DNA of 64,000 bases from Herbinix sp. (GTDB lineage: Bacteria > Bacillota > Clostridia > Lachnospirales > Lachnospiraceae): the NCBI GenBank assembly GCA_029238935.1, contig JAQZBN010000017.1, positions 45,928-109,927 on the forward strand, in the 5' to 3' direction. Each line of letters opens with the position of its first letter. The first letter of the stretch is position 1. The position numbers were made by a program, and so were the translations under genes. Shown piece by piece: positions 29,572 through 38,224 of this stretch. The notes below the pieces were generated by a model. That model did not search any database and had not been told where the DNA came from. It saw only the letters and a program-made list of their open reading frames with translations.

Positions 29572-31692
29572 CTATTCATAAACCGGTAACGTAGTATCAT
29601 AAATCGTAGTGTTCCATTCTCCTTCTCCTAGCGTATATACTACTTGGTAGGTTTCTTTTATATTATCCTCCCGAATGGAATATGCTGTACTCGTACGGCT
29701 ATCATAATCGACCAGTATATATCGTATATTATTCTCTTTTACCAGTGTATCCAGTTGAATGGGACTGCTGGCTTCATACATGTATTTTACCATTTTATCT
29801 CGATATCCTGTGTCATACCCTGCGGACCAAGCAAAATACTGCCAACCATTATATAACATCGCTCCACCTAATACAACTTGGTTCAAAGCGTAATTGGATG
29901 TAAGGTAGATATCTCTGGAATTACTATGTTCCATGATCCATGTGGTCAAAGGATCTTGTAGATTTAAGACAACCGCATGATCTGGATTATTTTTACGAAT
30001 CACAGTAATAAAATCATATATTCCTGTAGCCGTTAAGGCAATGATTAGTCCGATACCGGATAAGAACAGAAGGAATTTTTTTTGATGGAACATTCTTCTT
30101 ATGAGATCAGCAGCTGCTACTCCAAGAAGAATACAGGAGATCATGATATACTTATGATTTACTGTTACATCTGTAGTCAAGGATATGGTGAAAGCGAGGA
30201 TAAGAGGAACTGTAAATGCCAGCTGAATATGCTTTTGCTTCTTATTCCCTATATAAAACGCCATAAGAAGTACCAGTGGCAGTATACCCAATAATCGTTC
30301 CAGATAGGATGCTGCACCAAATAACGTCTTATTTTCTGCTATAAACCCAAAGAAAAATTTAGTCGTAACTGCTGAACCATTGATAAAATAATAAGATTGC
30401 AGAAATGACAAAAACATTGTAATCAAAGCCATGATCAGCAATTCCAGACGTCTGACGGATACCACTGCCATTACAAAAAGAATTGAGACACAGGCAATCA
30501 AGGCAGCTCCATGAAAGAAAGCCAACGCCCCCAATAAAATTCCGCTGCCAATCGCAAGCTTAAGATCCTGTATCATCCAACCTTCCCTCGTAAAGAATGT
30601 CGTCCTTATCATTAGTCCAAGGTTATGTAGGAAACCTCCAGATTTGCTCTCTTCCCTGTTATTCTTGCTTTCTGCACTGTTCGTACTACCCGCGTACTTT
30701 ATATTTCTTCTAACCAACTGCATTTCGTCAAATACCTCCCACATTCGTATCAGATGTGGTAAGAACAGGATAAGGATAAAAAATATAACGGACATACCTA
30801 ATGCGAAATGTCGTTGATTACAATATACATTTAAATTCCATAATCCCCAATCCTCATTGGGTGTACTACTTATGAAATTTGTATTCTCCGTAAGCGCTTT
30901 CCATATACTCGTTCCTTCCGGTACATTAGCTAAAAAAGTGAACAAGGTCTTGGAACTGCGAAAGGCAAAGAAAAGGCAGGATAGTACTCCGGTAATTCGC
31001 AATCCTGTTATCTTAACAGCCAAGACATAAAGCAGCGAAAAGGCACTGATAAAGCTCAGAATACTGGGAAGATTAAATGCATAGTCCAACCGTAATCCTA
31101 GGTATTCCAGATTTCCGGCAAGAAACATGAACATAAAATGATATTTAATATCTTCACCGGCAAAATGTGCATACCAGGTAGGAAAATTATTCCCGTTGGA
31201 AAAAGAACGTATCATCCCAATGTGTGGTGAAAAATCGCTAAAGACTGAGACACCTACATAAAGCTCGTTATCCTTAACAAAAAAGGTTCTCCACATTAAA
31301 ATACAAGCTAATAATGTTACAGCTAATATTAATATGATTTCTACACTTGGTACCCGATCTAAAGCAAAAAACAGCTTCGCTCCTTTGTTCTTTCGTATCT
31401 TACTATAAAGGAAATATAGGTATGATAAGAATGCTACAGAAATCGTAATGGCATTGGCAAGAAGCAAAGGCTCTTCCTTCTGATGAAATAAGGAGGCAAG
31501 GATATAAACACACCAGGTTAAAACAATAGTCCCGGTAATATACCAGGCAGGCAATAAAAGTATATAGGGACTGAGTAATCGTAATCCTTTCTTATCCGTA
31601 CCCTCGGTGATTTGTTGTAAGCGGGGGAACCAATAAGAGCATATCATATGACCAACAGCAAAACAAAGAAACAAATAGAAAACACCCATCAT
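29572..31692 (-). CDS. Large polytopic membrane protein, probable GT-C glycosyltransferase
   Basis: This 706-residue protein has about 13 membrane spans. I do not recognise a named family with certainty. The first extracytoplasmic part has FSDFSPHIGMIRSFSNGNNF followed by PTWYAHFAGEDIKYHFMF (about residues 151-188), which parallels the equivalent segment of the DUF2298 protein at 25159-27486, and acidic residues in this loop are a GT-C hallmark. The start overlaps the stop of the upstream GT2 gene by 4 bp, so the pair is coupled. A GT2 enzyme making a polyprenyl-phosphate sugar and a GT-C enzyme using it outside the membrane would be the simplest model. The C-terminal domain (about 560-706) is soluble and extracytoplasmic. 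Confidence 0.75.
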   Translation of the reverse strand: MMGVFYLFLCFAVGHMICSYWFPRLQQITEGTDKKGLRLLSPYILLLPAWYITGTIVLTWCVYILASLFHQKEEPLLLANAITISVAFLSYLYFLYSKIRKNKGAKLFFALDRVPSVEIILILAVTLLACILMWRTFFVKDNELYVGVSVFSDFSPHIGMIRSFSNGNNFPTWYAHFAGEDIKYHFMFMFLAGNLEYLGLRLDYAFNLPSILSFISAFSLLYVLAVKITGLRITGVLSCLFFAFRSSKTLFTFLANVPEGTSIWKALTENTNFISSTPNEDWGLWNLNVYCNQRHFALGMSVIFFILILFLPHLIRMWEVFDEMQLVRRNIKYAGSTNSAESKNNREESKSGGFLHNLGLMIRTTFFTREGWMIQDLKLAIGSGILLGALAFFHGAALIACVSILFVMAVVSVRRLELLIMALITMFLSFLQSYYFINGSAVTTKFFFGFIAENKTLFGAASYLERLLGILPLVLLMAFYIGNKKQKHIQLAFTVPLILAFTISLTTDVTVNHKYIMISCILLGVAAADLIRRMFHQKKFLLFLSGIGLIIALTATGIYDFITVIRKNNPDHAVVLNLQDPLTTWIMEHSNSRDIYLTSNYALNQVVLGGAMLYNGWQYFAWSAGYDTGYRDKMVKYMYEASSPIQLDTLVKENNIRYILVDYDSRTSTAYSIREDNIKETYQVVYTLGEGEWNTTIYDTTLPVYE

Positions 31693-32666
31693 TTCTTTTC
31701 ACCGCCTCGAATGCATTTTGATATCAGATATCTTGGTCTAGCCTTCACTTCTTTATATATTTTTGTCAGATAGATACCAATAATACCCAAACTAATCATA
31801 ATTGAACTGCCAATCAGCAATTGAAGGAGAATTACTGTAGTAAAACCTGTGGTGGACTTCCCGGAAAGATACATGTATAGGGTCTGGGCTCCCAGAAGGA
31901 TTGTACCAAAAAACATTAGGATACCCAATATTGTGATACAATGAAGCGGAACGGAAGTATAGGAAGTAATCGCATTCATTGCCAGTCTGATTAACCGTAA
32001 TAAAGACCACTTTGTTTTGCCATTTACCCGGTCAGCTACATCAAATTTAATTTGCTTACGCTCAAAACCAACCCAAGCAGACATACCACGAAAAAAAGTG
32101 GCACGCTCTGGAAGTTCTTTCCACGCCTCAATTACTCTCCGATCCATTAATTTAAAATCAGATGCATTTTCCAGTTCAATATCTGCTGTTTTATATATAA
32201 AATAATAAAATAGTTTTGCACAAAAATGATAAAATGGGTTTTCACGTCCTCTGGAATTTTTTATCCCTTCTACAACATCATATCCTTCTTCCCTCCAGGC
32301 ATCCACCATCGGTGGAATCAAGGTTGGGGGATGTTGTAAATCAGAATCCATCACGAGAACCATTTCACCCTGAGCATACATAAGCCCAGCGCAAAGCGCG
32401 GATTCCTTCCCAAAATTTCTGCTTAACCGGATCGCGGTAACTGCACTTTTTTCTTCCGCCATTCCTTCTAATTCTCTCCAGGTATTATCCTGCGAACCAT
32501 CATCAATCAGTATAAATTCATAATGAATATTATTTTGTAAAAGGATATCCTCAATGAAAGTGATTGAACTTCTTATATGACTCCCCTCTTGATATACAGG
32601 AATGACAATGGAAAGAAGTGCATCAAATGATCTTACCCTATTATTTTGTGAGTATATTGTTTCCAT
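31689..32666 (-). CDS. GT2 polyprenyl-phosphate glycosyltransferase (GtrB/DPMS-like)
   Basis: The 325-residue protein has an N-terminal GT-A domain (LSIVIPVYQEGSHIRSSI, FILIDDGSQDNTW, DxD as VMDSDLQHPP) and two C-terminal membrane helices (about 235-260 and 270-300), ending in a basic tail KARPRYLISKCIRGGEKK. This is the architecture of GtrB/ArnC-like enzymes that load a sugar onto undecaprenyl phosphate at the cytoplasmic face. It is coupled by a 4-bp overlap to the 706-residue membrane protein and lies 52 bp from recG. Confidence 0.92.
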   Translation of the reverse strand: METIYSQNNRVRSFDALLSIVIPVYQEGSHIRSSITFIEDILLQNNIHYEFILIDDGSQDNTWRELEGMAEEKSAVTAIRLSRNFGKESALCAGLMYAQGEMVLVMDSDLQHPPTLIPPMVDAWREEGYDVVEGIKNSRGRENPFYHFCAKLFYYFIYKTADIELENASDFKLMDRRVIEAWKELPERATFFRGMSAWVGFERKQIKFDVADRVNGKTKWSLLRLIRLAMNAITSYTSVPLHCITILGILMFFGTILLGAQTLYMYLSGKSTTGFTTVILLQLLIGSSIMISLGIIGIYLTKIYKEVKARPRYLISKCIRGGEKK

Positions 32667-32718
32667 ATAGTACCTTCTCTTATCTATATTTCATAGTGCA
32701 AACCGCTTTAATTGTTTA

Positions 32719-34746
32719 TTATACTATACATGCTAAAAAATAGGAAGCTTTTCCCTTAAGAGTATCAAATATCAATTTTACTTCCGTATCTTTTAAGCTT
32801 TTCACAGCTTCACTGGCTTGTTTTAACACCTCTGCATCGTTAAAAACATCACCTAACTTAAAATCCAGATCGCCGCTCTGTCTGATTCCAAACATATCAC
32901 CGGGTCCTCGTAATTTTAAGTCTTCACTGGCAATATAAAAACCATCATTCGAATGATTTAATATCTCAAGTCGCTCTCTTGCCTCTTTACTATTGCTTCC
33001 ACATATGAAGATGCAAAAGGATTGATGTGCTCCTCTTCCTACACGACCCCGTAGCTGATGCAGCTGGGCAAGACCAAAGCGCTCCGCATTTTCAATCACC
33101 ATGACTGTTGCATTGGGAACATTAACTCCTACCTCAACAACCGTCGTAGAGACTAGGACATGAATTTCGCCTTTTGAAAATCGTTCCATGATGTCATTCT
33201 TTTCCTTCGGTTTCATCTTACCATGAAGATATTCCACGGTCACGCTGCCTGCCAGAGCTTCCTTTAAACGTTCCGTATAATCGATTACGTTCTCTGCTTC
33301 CAGATTTTCGCTTTCTTCTACCATAGGACAGATTACATAAGCCTGCCGCCCTTCCGCCACTTGTTTATCAATAAAACGATACGCATTAGGTCGATAATTC
33401 GTATCTACAACACAATTTTTAATCGGTAATCTTTGTGCTGGCAGCTCATCCACAATAGAAATGTCTAAATCACCATATAGAATAATGGCCAGAGTTCTTG
33501 GGATTGGAGTCGCACTCATAACCAAAACATGGGGCTGATCCCCTTTCGTCTGAAGTGCTTCCCTCTGCTTTACACCAAATCGGTGTTGCTCGTCGGTAAT
33601 AACCAGCGCTAGTTTATGATATTCAACTTTTTCTTGTATTAAAGCATGAGTCCCTACGATGATATCAACCTCATGGGTACGGATTTTCTCATAGGCTTCT
33701 CTTTTTTCCTTTGCCGTCATGGATCCAACCAGTAAACATACCCGACAACCATATTGAGCTAATAATGAAATCAGAGACTCATAATGCTGTTTTGCCAGAA
33801 CTTCCGTCGGAACCATTAGAGAAGCCTGATATCCGTTCTTAACAGTCATTAATATAGCTATCACTGCCAGTATTGTTTTACCGGATCCTACATCACCTTG
33901 AATCAGCCGGTTCATGGCATTATCTCCTTGTAAGTCCTGAAGTACTTCTTCCCAGACCTTTTTTTGTGCACCGGTCAGATCGTAAGGAAGCTGTTCTATT
34001 AACTCATTACATTCCGTCACCTTCTTCATTGGAAATTGATTTTTTATCTGAGCTTTGGATTCCTTTAGTCTTCTTAATGATAGTGCGTATAAGAAAAATT
34101 CATCAAACACCAAACGCTTTCTCGCTTTTATCATTCTTTCCCTATCCTTAGGAAAATGAACCTCTTTGATTGCTTTGGTTAAATCTAAAAGATCATATTG
34201 TTTAACTACACCTTTGGGGATGTAATCCTTAGCAAACTCCAACTGAGTTAAAGCCTGATTAATTGCTTTTGAAATAGAATTGTTGGTAATTCCCTCCGTT
34301 AAAGGATAAATCGGTTGCATTATCTTCAATAATTTATAATAATTTTCCTTCTCATAAATACCCGGTTGCTCCATCACCAGTACACCGTTCTTACGAATTA
34401 CCTTACCTCGAAATATATAGTGGTATCCCATACGTAAAGTTTTCTGCAAAAAAGGCATATTAAACCAAGTTAGATGCATAGATCCATAGGAATCCTTCAC
34501 TTGAACCGTTACAATCTGAAGATTACGGATTTTCTTAATCTTTGGTGTCATTGCAATACCCGCGTCAATGGCAATAGTAGCACCTTCGGTTATCTCTGTT
34601 ATCGGAACCGGCCTGTCAAAAACTTCATATCCTCTAGGATAATGCTCCAAAAGATCCTGTACAGTCTCAATTCCAAGCTTCTCAAACATCTTCGCTGTCT
34701 TCTCTCCAATGCCCTTTATCACTAATATTGGATCATCATAATTCAT
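32719..34746 (-). CDS. recG: ATP-dependent DNA helicase RecG
   Basis: The 675-residue helicase rescues stalled forks. It has the N-terminal wedge/OB domain (about 1-150), Walker A GDVGSGKT (residues 284-291), the DEQH box in LALVITDEQHRFGVKQRE, SATPIPRTLA, and the C-terminal motifs STTVVEVGVNVPNATVMVIE and RGRVGRGAHQSFC. It is full length. In Bacillus recG follows the rpmB-yloU-yloV group; here those genes are about 4-8 kb away on the same strand with the GntR-ABC operon between. Confidence 0.97.
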   Translation of the reverse strand: MNYDDPILVIKGIGEKTAKMFEKLGIETVQDLLEHYPRGYEVFDRPVPITEITEGATIAIDAGIAMTPKIKKIRNLQIVTVQVKDSYGSMHLTWFNMPFLQKTLRMGYHYIFRGKVIRKNGVLVMEQPGIYEKENYYKLLKIMQPIYPLTEGITNNSISKAINQALTQLEFAKDYIPKGVVKQYDLLDLTKAIKEVHFPKDRERMIKARKRLVFDEFFLYALSLRRLKESKAQIKNQFPMKKVTECNELIEQLPYDLTGAQKKVWEEVLQDLQGDNAMNRLIQGDVGSGKTILAVIAILMTVKNGYQASLMVPTEVLAKQHYESLISLLAQYGCRVCLLVGSMTAKEKREAYEKIRTHEVDIIVGTHALIQEKVEYHKLALVITDEQHRFGVKQREALQTKGDQPHVLVMSATPIPRTLAIILYGDLDISIVDELPAQRLPIKNCVVDTNYRPNAYRFIDKQVAEGRQAYVICPMVEESENLEAENVIDYTERLKEALAGSVTVEYLHGKMKPKEKNDIMERFSKGEIHVLVSTTVVEVGVNVPNATVMVIENAERFGLAQLHQLRGRVGRGAHQSFCIFICGSNSKEARERLEILNHSNDGFYIASEDLKLRGPGDMFGIRQSGDLDFKLGDVFNDAEVLKQASEAVKSLKDTEVKLIFDTLKGKASYFLACIV

Positions 34747-35145
34747 TCTTTTTTACCTCTATTTCTATCTACCTAGTTTTGTCCATTCTACTTATCTTTT
34801 CGCTTATCTTTTTTTACTTGTCCTACCTAGCTTTGTTAAAACTAAGTCCTAATAAGCGGATAAATCTTATCATAGTTTAGGGACCTATGACCTGTGAAGG
34901 ACTAACATTGATTTATGCTGACTTATATAAGATATCATTATGCTTTACTTATAGTATGATTGTTGTATAACTCAGAAAGTTTATCACTAGTCATACAGAT
35001 ACACGACTGCCTATCTCTGTTTATAATGAAGAATTATAGCATTTTTATCTCTTCACTACTATCTAGTTTTGTCAATGAATTTATTATAAACCATATTCAG
35101 GAAATGGGAAAGCGTAAACTAATTTAAAAATTTATAAAATAATTA
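34747..35145. other. Long intergenic region upstream of the GntR-ABC operon, with a 15-bp motif in three copies
   Basis: No gene is visible here. A motif of the form CTAyCTAGyTTTGTy occurs at 34769-34783, 34823-34837 and 35059-35073 in the same orientation. The rest is AT-rich. The recG promoter must lie here but I see no strong match. Confidence 0.5.
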
Positions 35146-35174
35146 TTGACAACTGATTTTTCACGTTGTATTAT
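35146..35174 (+). promoter_or_regulatory. Sigma-A promoter of the GntR-ABC operon
   Basis: TTGACA (35146-35151, perfect consensus), 17-bp spacer, then TATTAT (35169-35174), about 70 bp before the GntR start. It is the best -35/-10 pair in the window and overlaps the start of an inverted repeat likely to be the operator. Confidence 0.8.
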
Positions 35175-35194
35175 TGTATTAACCACTTAATACA
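35175..35194 (+). promoter_or_regulatory. Probable GntR (YtrA-type) operator
   Basis: A perfect 8-bp inverted repeat TGTATTAA-CCAC-TTAATACA begins directly after the -10 element, covering the expected transcription start. YtrA-subfamily regulators bind similar AT-rich dyads and usually repress their own operon, so autoregulation is inferred. Confidence 0.65.
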
Positions 35195-35243
35195 GTAGTA
35201 CAAAGAAAACGATAGCACATGCTTATGAAAGGAGAATATGAGG

Positions 35244-35612
35244 ATGCAATGGGAATTAAATACAGAACGACCTGTTTATCTTCAGTTGATTGAACAGATT
35301 CAAGCAGGAATTATATCAGGTTTTTATACACCCGGAGATAAACTTCCTTCTGTGAGAGATCTTGCAGCGGAAGCGAAGGTAAATCCCAATACGATGCAAA
35401 AAGCTTTATCCGAATTAGAGCGTATCGGATTAGTTTATACCAATCGCACCAGTGGCAGATATATCACCTCGGATGAAACAATGATTAAGATGTTAAAAGG
35501 GCAAGCTGCAAAAAGTCAAATCTTAGAATTTCTTGATAAGATGAAACAATTAGGATTCAATACGGATGAAATTTTAGTATTAATTAAAGAAGCAGCAGAA
35601 ATGAATGAATAA
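35244..35612 (+). CDS. GntR family regulator, YtrA subfamily
   Basis: This regulator of about 122 residues starts MQWELNTERPVYLQLIEQ. The winged helix-turn-helix (about 10-75) contains GDKLPSVRDLAAEAKVNPNTMQ, the GntR recognition helix, and only a short C-terminal helical region follows, as in the YtrA subfamily. ATG at 35244 lies nine bases after AGGAG; another ATG six bases upstream is only three bases from it. It heads an operon with an ABC ATPase and permease and has a promoter with an overlapping dyad. Confidence 0.93.
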   Translation: MQWELNTERPVYLQLIEQIQAGIISGFYTPGDKLPSVRDLAAEAKVNPNTMQKALSELERIGLVYTNRTSGRYITSDETMIKMLKGQAAKSQILEFLDKMKQLGFNTDEILVLIKEAAEMNE

Positions 35613-35641
35613 TACGCGTAGTTACGCGGATGGGAGGAAAT

Positions 35642-36340
35642 ATGAGTACTATATTAGAATGTAAAGCAATAACAAAAAGATTTTCCGGTTATCCAGCTCT
35701 ATCCGAGGCTAACCTGACCATAGAGCGAGGTCGAATTGTTGGATTATTAGGGCCGAATGGTAGCGGTAAAACCACTCTCCTAAAAATGATTAACGGTTTA
35801 TTGGTGCCTGACTCCGGAACTATAACTATTGCAGGTAATAAACCCGGAGTAGAAACAAAAAAAATCGTATCTTATTTACCGGAACGGACTTATTTGGCTG
35901 ATTGGATGAAAGTATCACAACTCATTGACTTTTTTGCCGATTTTTATCTGGACTTTGACAAGAAAAAAGCTTATGAAATGTTAGAACGTCTCCATCTAGA
36001 TCCGAATAAGCGTTTAAAGACCTTATCCAAAGGAACCAAGGAAAAAGTACAATTAATTCTCGTGATGAGCCGTAAAGCAGATCTCTACTGCTTAGATGAA
36101 CCAATTGGAGGAGTGGATCCTGCTTCCAGAGATTATATTCTCAATACAATCATTACGAATTATAACGAAAATGCTACTGTACTGATCTCTACTCATCTAA
36201 TAGCTGAAATTGAGATGGTCTTAGACGATGTTATTTTCCTTAAGGATGGCAAGATAACTTTACAATCCAGTGTAGATGATTTACGAACCAAAGAAGGTAA
36301 ATCGATCGATACATTATTCAGGGAGGTATTCAAATGTTAA
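35642..36340 (+). CDS. ABC transporter ATP-binding protein
   Basis: The 232-residue ATPase starts MSTILECKAITKRFSG after GGGAGGAAAT. It has Walker A LLGPNGSGKTTLLKM, a signature variant LSKGTKEKVQ (in place of LSGGQ), Walker B LYCLDEPIGGVDPASR and the H-loop ISTHL. It is similar to the YtrB-type ATPases paired with GntR regulators. Its C-terminus overlaps the start of the permease by 7 bp. The exported substrate is not known; homologous systems respond to cell-envelope stress. Confidence 0.94.
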   Translation: MSTILECKAITKRFSGYPALSEANLTIERGRIVGLLGPNGSGKTTLLKMINGLLVPDSGTITIAGNKPGVETKKIVSYLPERTYLADWMKVSQLIDFFADFYLDFDKKKAYEMLERLHLDPNKRLKTLSKGTKEKVQLILVMSRKADLYCLDEPIGGVDPASRDYILNTIITNYNENATVLISTHLIAEIEMVLDDVIFLKDGKITLQSSVDDLRTKEGKSIDTLFREVFKC

Positions 36341-37119
36341 GTAAATTATTAAAGCATGAATTTAATGCAACCGCTAGATACTTTTTACCAATCTATTTGA
36401 TATTATTATTAGTTTCAATCATCAATCGTTTCACCTTTCACCTAGACATTTTTGAAGGTTCCCTGGGCGTTATCTCTGGTTTGCTCTTTATGACTTTTAT
36501 CATAATTGTGATTGGAGTAATCGTCGTTACGGTAGTTGCGTCTATCATGAGATTTTATAAAAACTTTCTATCAGAAGAAGGATACCTTATGTTTACTCTT
36601 CCCGTAAGAACTCATGAACTTATTACATCAAAGCTACTAATTACCATGGTTTGGAGTATTATAAGTATCGTACTGGTTCTTAGTTCCTTATTTATTGTCT
36701 TTGTTACTCCGGAGAATTATGATGGCTTCAAATCGGGATTAACAGAATTCTTCAATGCGTTCCATAGAGAATTCGGCAAAAATACAACTCTATTTATAGT
36801 TGAATTAATCGTCTTAATTCTATTTGCAACCATTGCTTGGATCTTGTTAATCTATGTATCCATTGCTGTAGGCCAATTATTCAACCGTCATAAACTCCTT
36901 GGTTCCTTTATTGCTTATTTTGCTATCTACACGGCATTACAGATTATCATATCCTTGTTAGTTGCATTTGTTGGATTATATATACACTTCGATACGAGCG
37001 AGATCACCACCGTGATCAAGTACATTTTCCCAATCAGTTGCGTAGTAGAAATTATGATAAGTATCCTCTTCTATGGAGTAACCAACTTCTTATTTCAAAG
37101 AAAACTTAATTTGGAATAA
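36334..37119 (+). CDS. ABC transporter permease
   Basis: The 261-residue membrane protein has six hydrophobic segments (about 15-35, 45-75, 105-130, 155-185, 195-220, 230-255), the usual ABC-2-type permease count. The segment YKNFLSEEGYLMFTLPVRTHELITSK between spans 2 and 3 is conserved in clostridial permeases of GntR-associated operons. The RBS lies inside the ATPase gene. It is the last gene of the operon before a strong terminator. Confidence 0.88.
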   Translation: MLSKLLKHEFNATARYFLPIYLILLLVSIINRFTFHLDIFEGSLGVISGLLFMTFIIIVIGVIVVTVVASIMRFYKNFLSEEGYLMFTLPVRTHELITSKLLITMVWSIISIVLVLSSLFIVFVTPENYDGFKSGLTEFFNAFHREFGKNTTLFIVELIVLILFATIAWILLIYVSIAVGQLFNRHKLLGSFIAYFAIYTALQIIISLLVAFVGLYIHFDTSEITTVIKYIFPISCVVEIMISILFYGVTNFLFQRKLNLE

Positions 37120-37136
37120 CAAGGGTAGAAGCTATA

Positions 37137-37188
37137 AAAAAGTTCGAAACCGGATGAGATTCCTTTACGGCTTCGAACTTCTTTTTTT
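37137..37188 (+). terminator. Bidirectional Rho-independent terminator
   Basis: AAGTTCGAAACCGG (from 37140) pairs with CGGCTTCGAACTT (ending 37180), followed by a T tract at 37182-37188 on the plus strand. The minus strand also has six Ts after the stem, so it may serve the DUF1653 gene as well. Confidence 0.9.
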
Positions 37189-37198
37189 ATTATTTTAT

Positions 37199-37306
37199 CT
37201 ACTATTCTTTACCTACTACTCTTTACCTACTGCTCTTTAACTACTACTCTTTGCCTACTGCTCTTTTCCAATTATTCTTTGCCTATTACTCTTTGCCTAC
37301 TATTTC
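37199..37306. repeat. 14-bp tandem repeat, seven full units plus a partial one
   Basis: Consecutive 14-bp units follow the pattern CTACTryTCTTTrC, beginning at 37199, 37213, 37227, 37241, 37255, 37269 and 37283, with an eighth degenerate unit from 37297. The units differ at a few positions. The array lies between convergent genes, after the permease terminator and past the 3' end of the DUF1653 gene. Confidence 0.85.
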
Positions 37307-37378
37307 AAAGCCTACGTATTCGATCTCCAAAGCCTTTGTTCTCTATGTTTCTTATTTATTGCTTCTTATAACGTCTTT

Positions 37379-38047
37379 TTACCTAAGTCTTTTATTCTCA
37401 AATCTTGACATAGCCTGAAGACAATACATAAGACCTTGATAACGCTCTTCCAAATCCCCTTCTTCAATCGAACAATCTAAGGATACAGCCATATCATTAA
37501 TCAATCTATCTGTAATATGTTTTCTGTTTATACTCAGAACCTCCAATTTTTTCTGGTAGGAAGCTGCATCTAAAAAGTCTAATAATATGGAATTTACCTC
37601 CCCTTCTGCTTCCTTGGGTTGGTATACTTCTTCATTGATAGGATTATTGTGATTAAAGCGACTCACATTAGTATCATTCTTAATACAATCTTGGTAAGAA
37701 GGAATACTTCGATGCGTTTTCGACAAGGATGCCTGTAGGTCCTGACGAATTTTTCTTCTAATCTCTGAATCCGTTTCTTTCTGATCAGGTACTTCACTTT
37801 TCTGTTCTTCGATCTGATACAACTCGAAACGGTATTTCTGTGTTGCCTCTGGATATTTCGTATGATCCACTTCACTGAGAAACATTTCCAGTGGTCTAGC
37901 ATAGCTTTGAAATGTTCCATATAAAGCCTGATATACTACCAGCTGCTCTCCGGTCTCTGAATGAGTTGCAATCGTTATAATCTGATACAGATTATTCTTA
38001 AAATGGCGATAGATTTCGCCGGGTTTTGGTAGTCTTTGTCTCTCCAA
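37379..38047 (-). CDS. DUF1653 domain protein
   Basis: This 222-residue protein carries an N-terminal DUF1653 domain (about 5-70: LPKPGEIYRHFKNNLYQIIT, LVVYQALYGTFQSYARPLEM). The rest is a charged, probably flexible middle and a helical C-terminus (about 145-222) that I do not recognise. The start is TTG at 38045-38047, eight bases after GGAGG. The function of DUF1653 is unknown. The transcript probably runs through the 14-bp tandem repeats. Confidence 0.8.
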   Translation of the reverse strand: MERQRLPKPGEIYRHFKNNLYQIITIATHSETGEQLVVYQALYGTFQSYARPLEMFLSEVDHTKYPEATQKYRFELYQIEEQKSEVPDQKETDSEIRRKIRQDLQASLSKTHRSIPSYQDCIKNDTNVSRFNHNNPINEEVYQPKEAEGEVNSILLDFLDAASYQKKLEVLSINRKHITDRLINDMAVSLDCSIEEGDLEERYQGLMYCLQAMSRFENKRLR

Positions 38048-38122
38048 TTGATCTTCCTCCTTTCCGGTCTAAGGTCACTTCTGATAAATCACCCGTTTAT
38101 TTCCATTTCTATTTATTTGTAA

Positions 38123-38184
38123 TAAAAAGTGGTTCCCTCTTGTACCTCCAAGCAAATGTTGGTCGAACACAAAATTGAACCACT
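38123..38184 (-). terminator. Probable terminator of the yloU-yloV unit
   Basis: On the minus strand AGTGGTTC (38184-38177) pairs with GAACCACT (38135-38128) and is followed by five Ts. The loop is long (41 nt) and may fold further. It lies 41 bp past the DAK2 gene. Confidence 0.5.
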
Positions 38185-38224
38185 CGTGTCGCATTATATT
38201 CTATGCGCTTCCTTATAAAATCAC

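Noticed and set aside
37199..37306. Possible CRISPR array
   Set aside because: The units are 14 bp, contiguous and without spacers, and there are no cas genes in the window.
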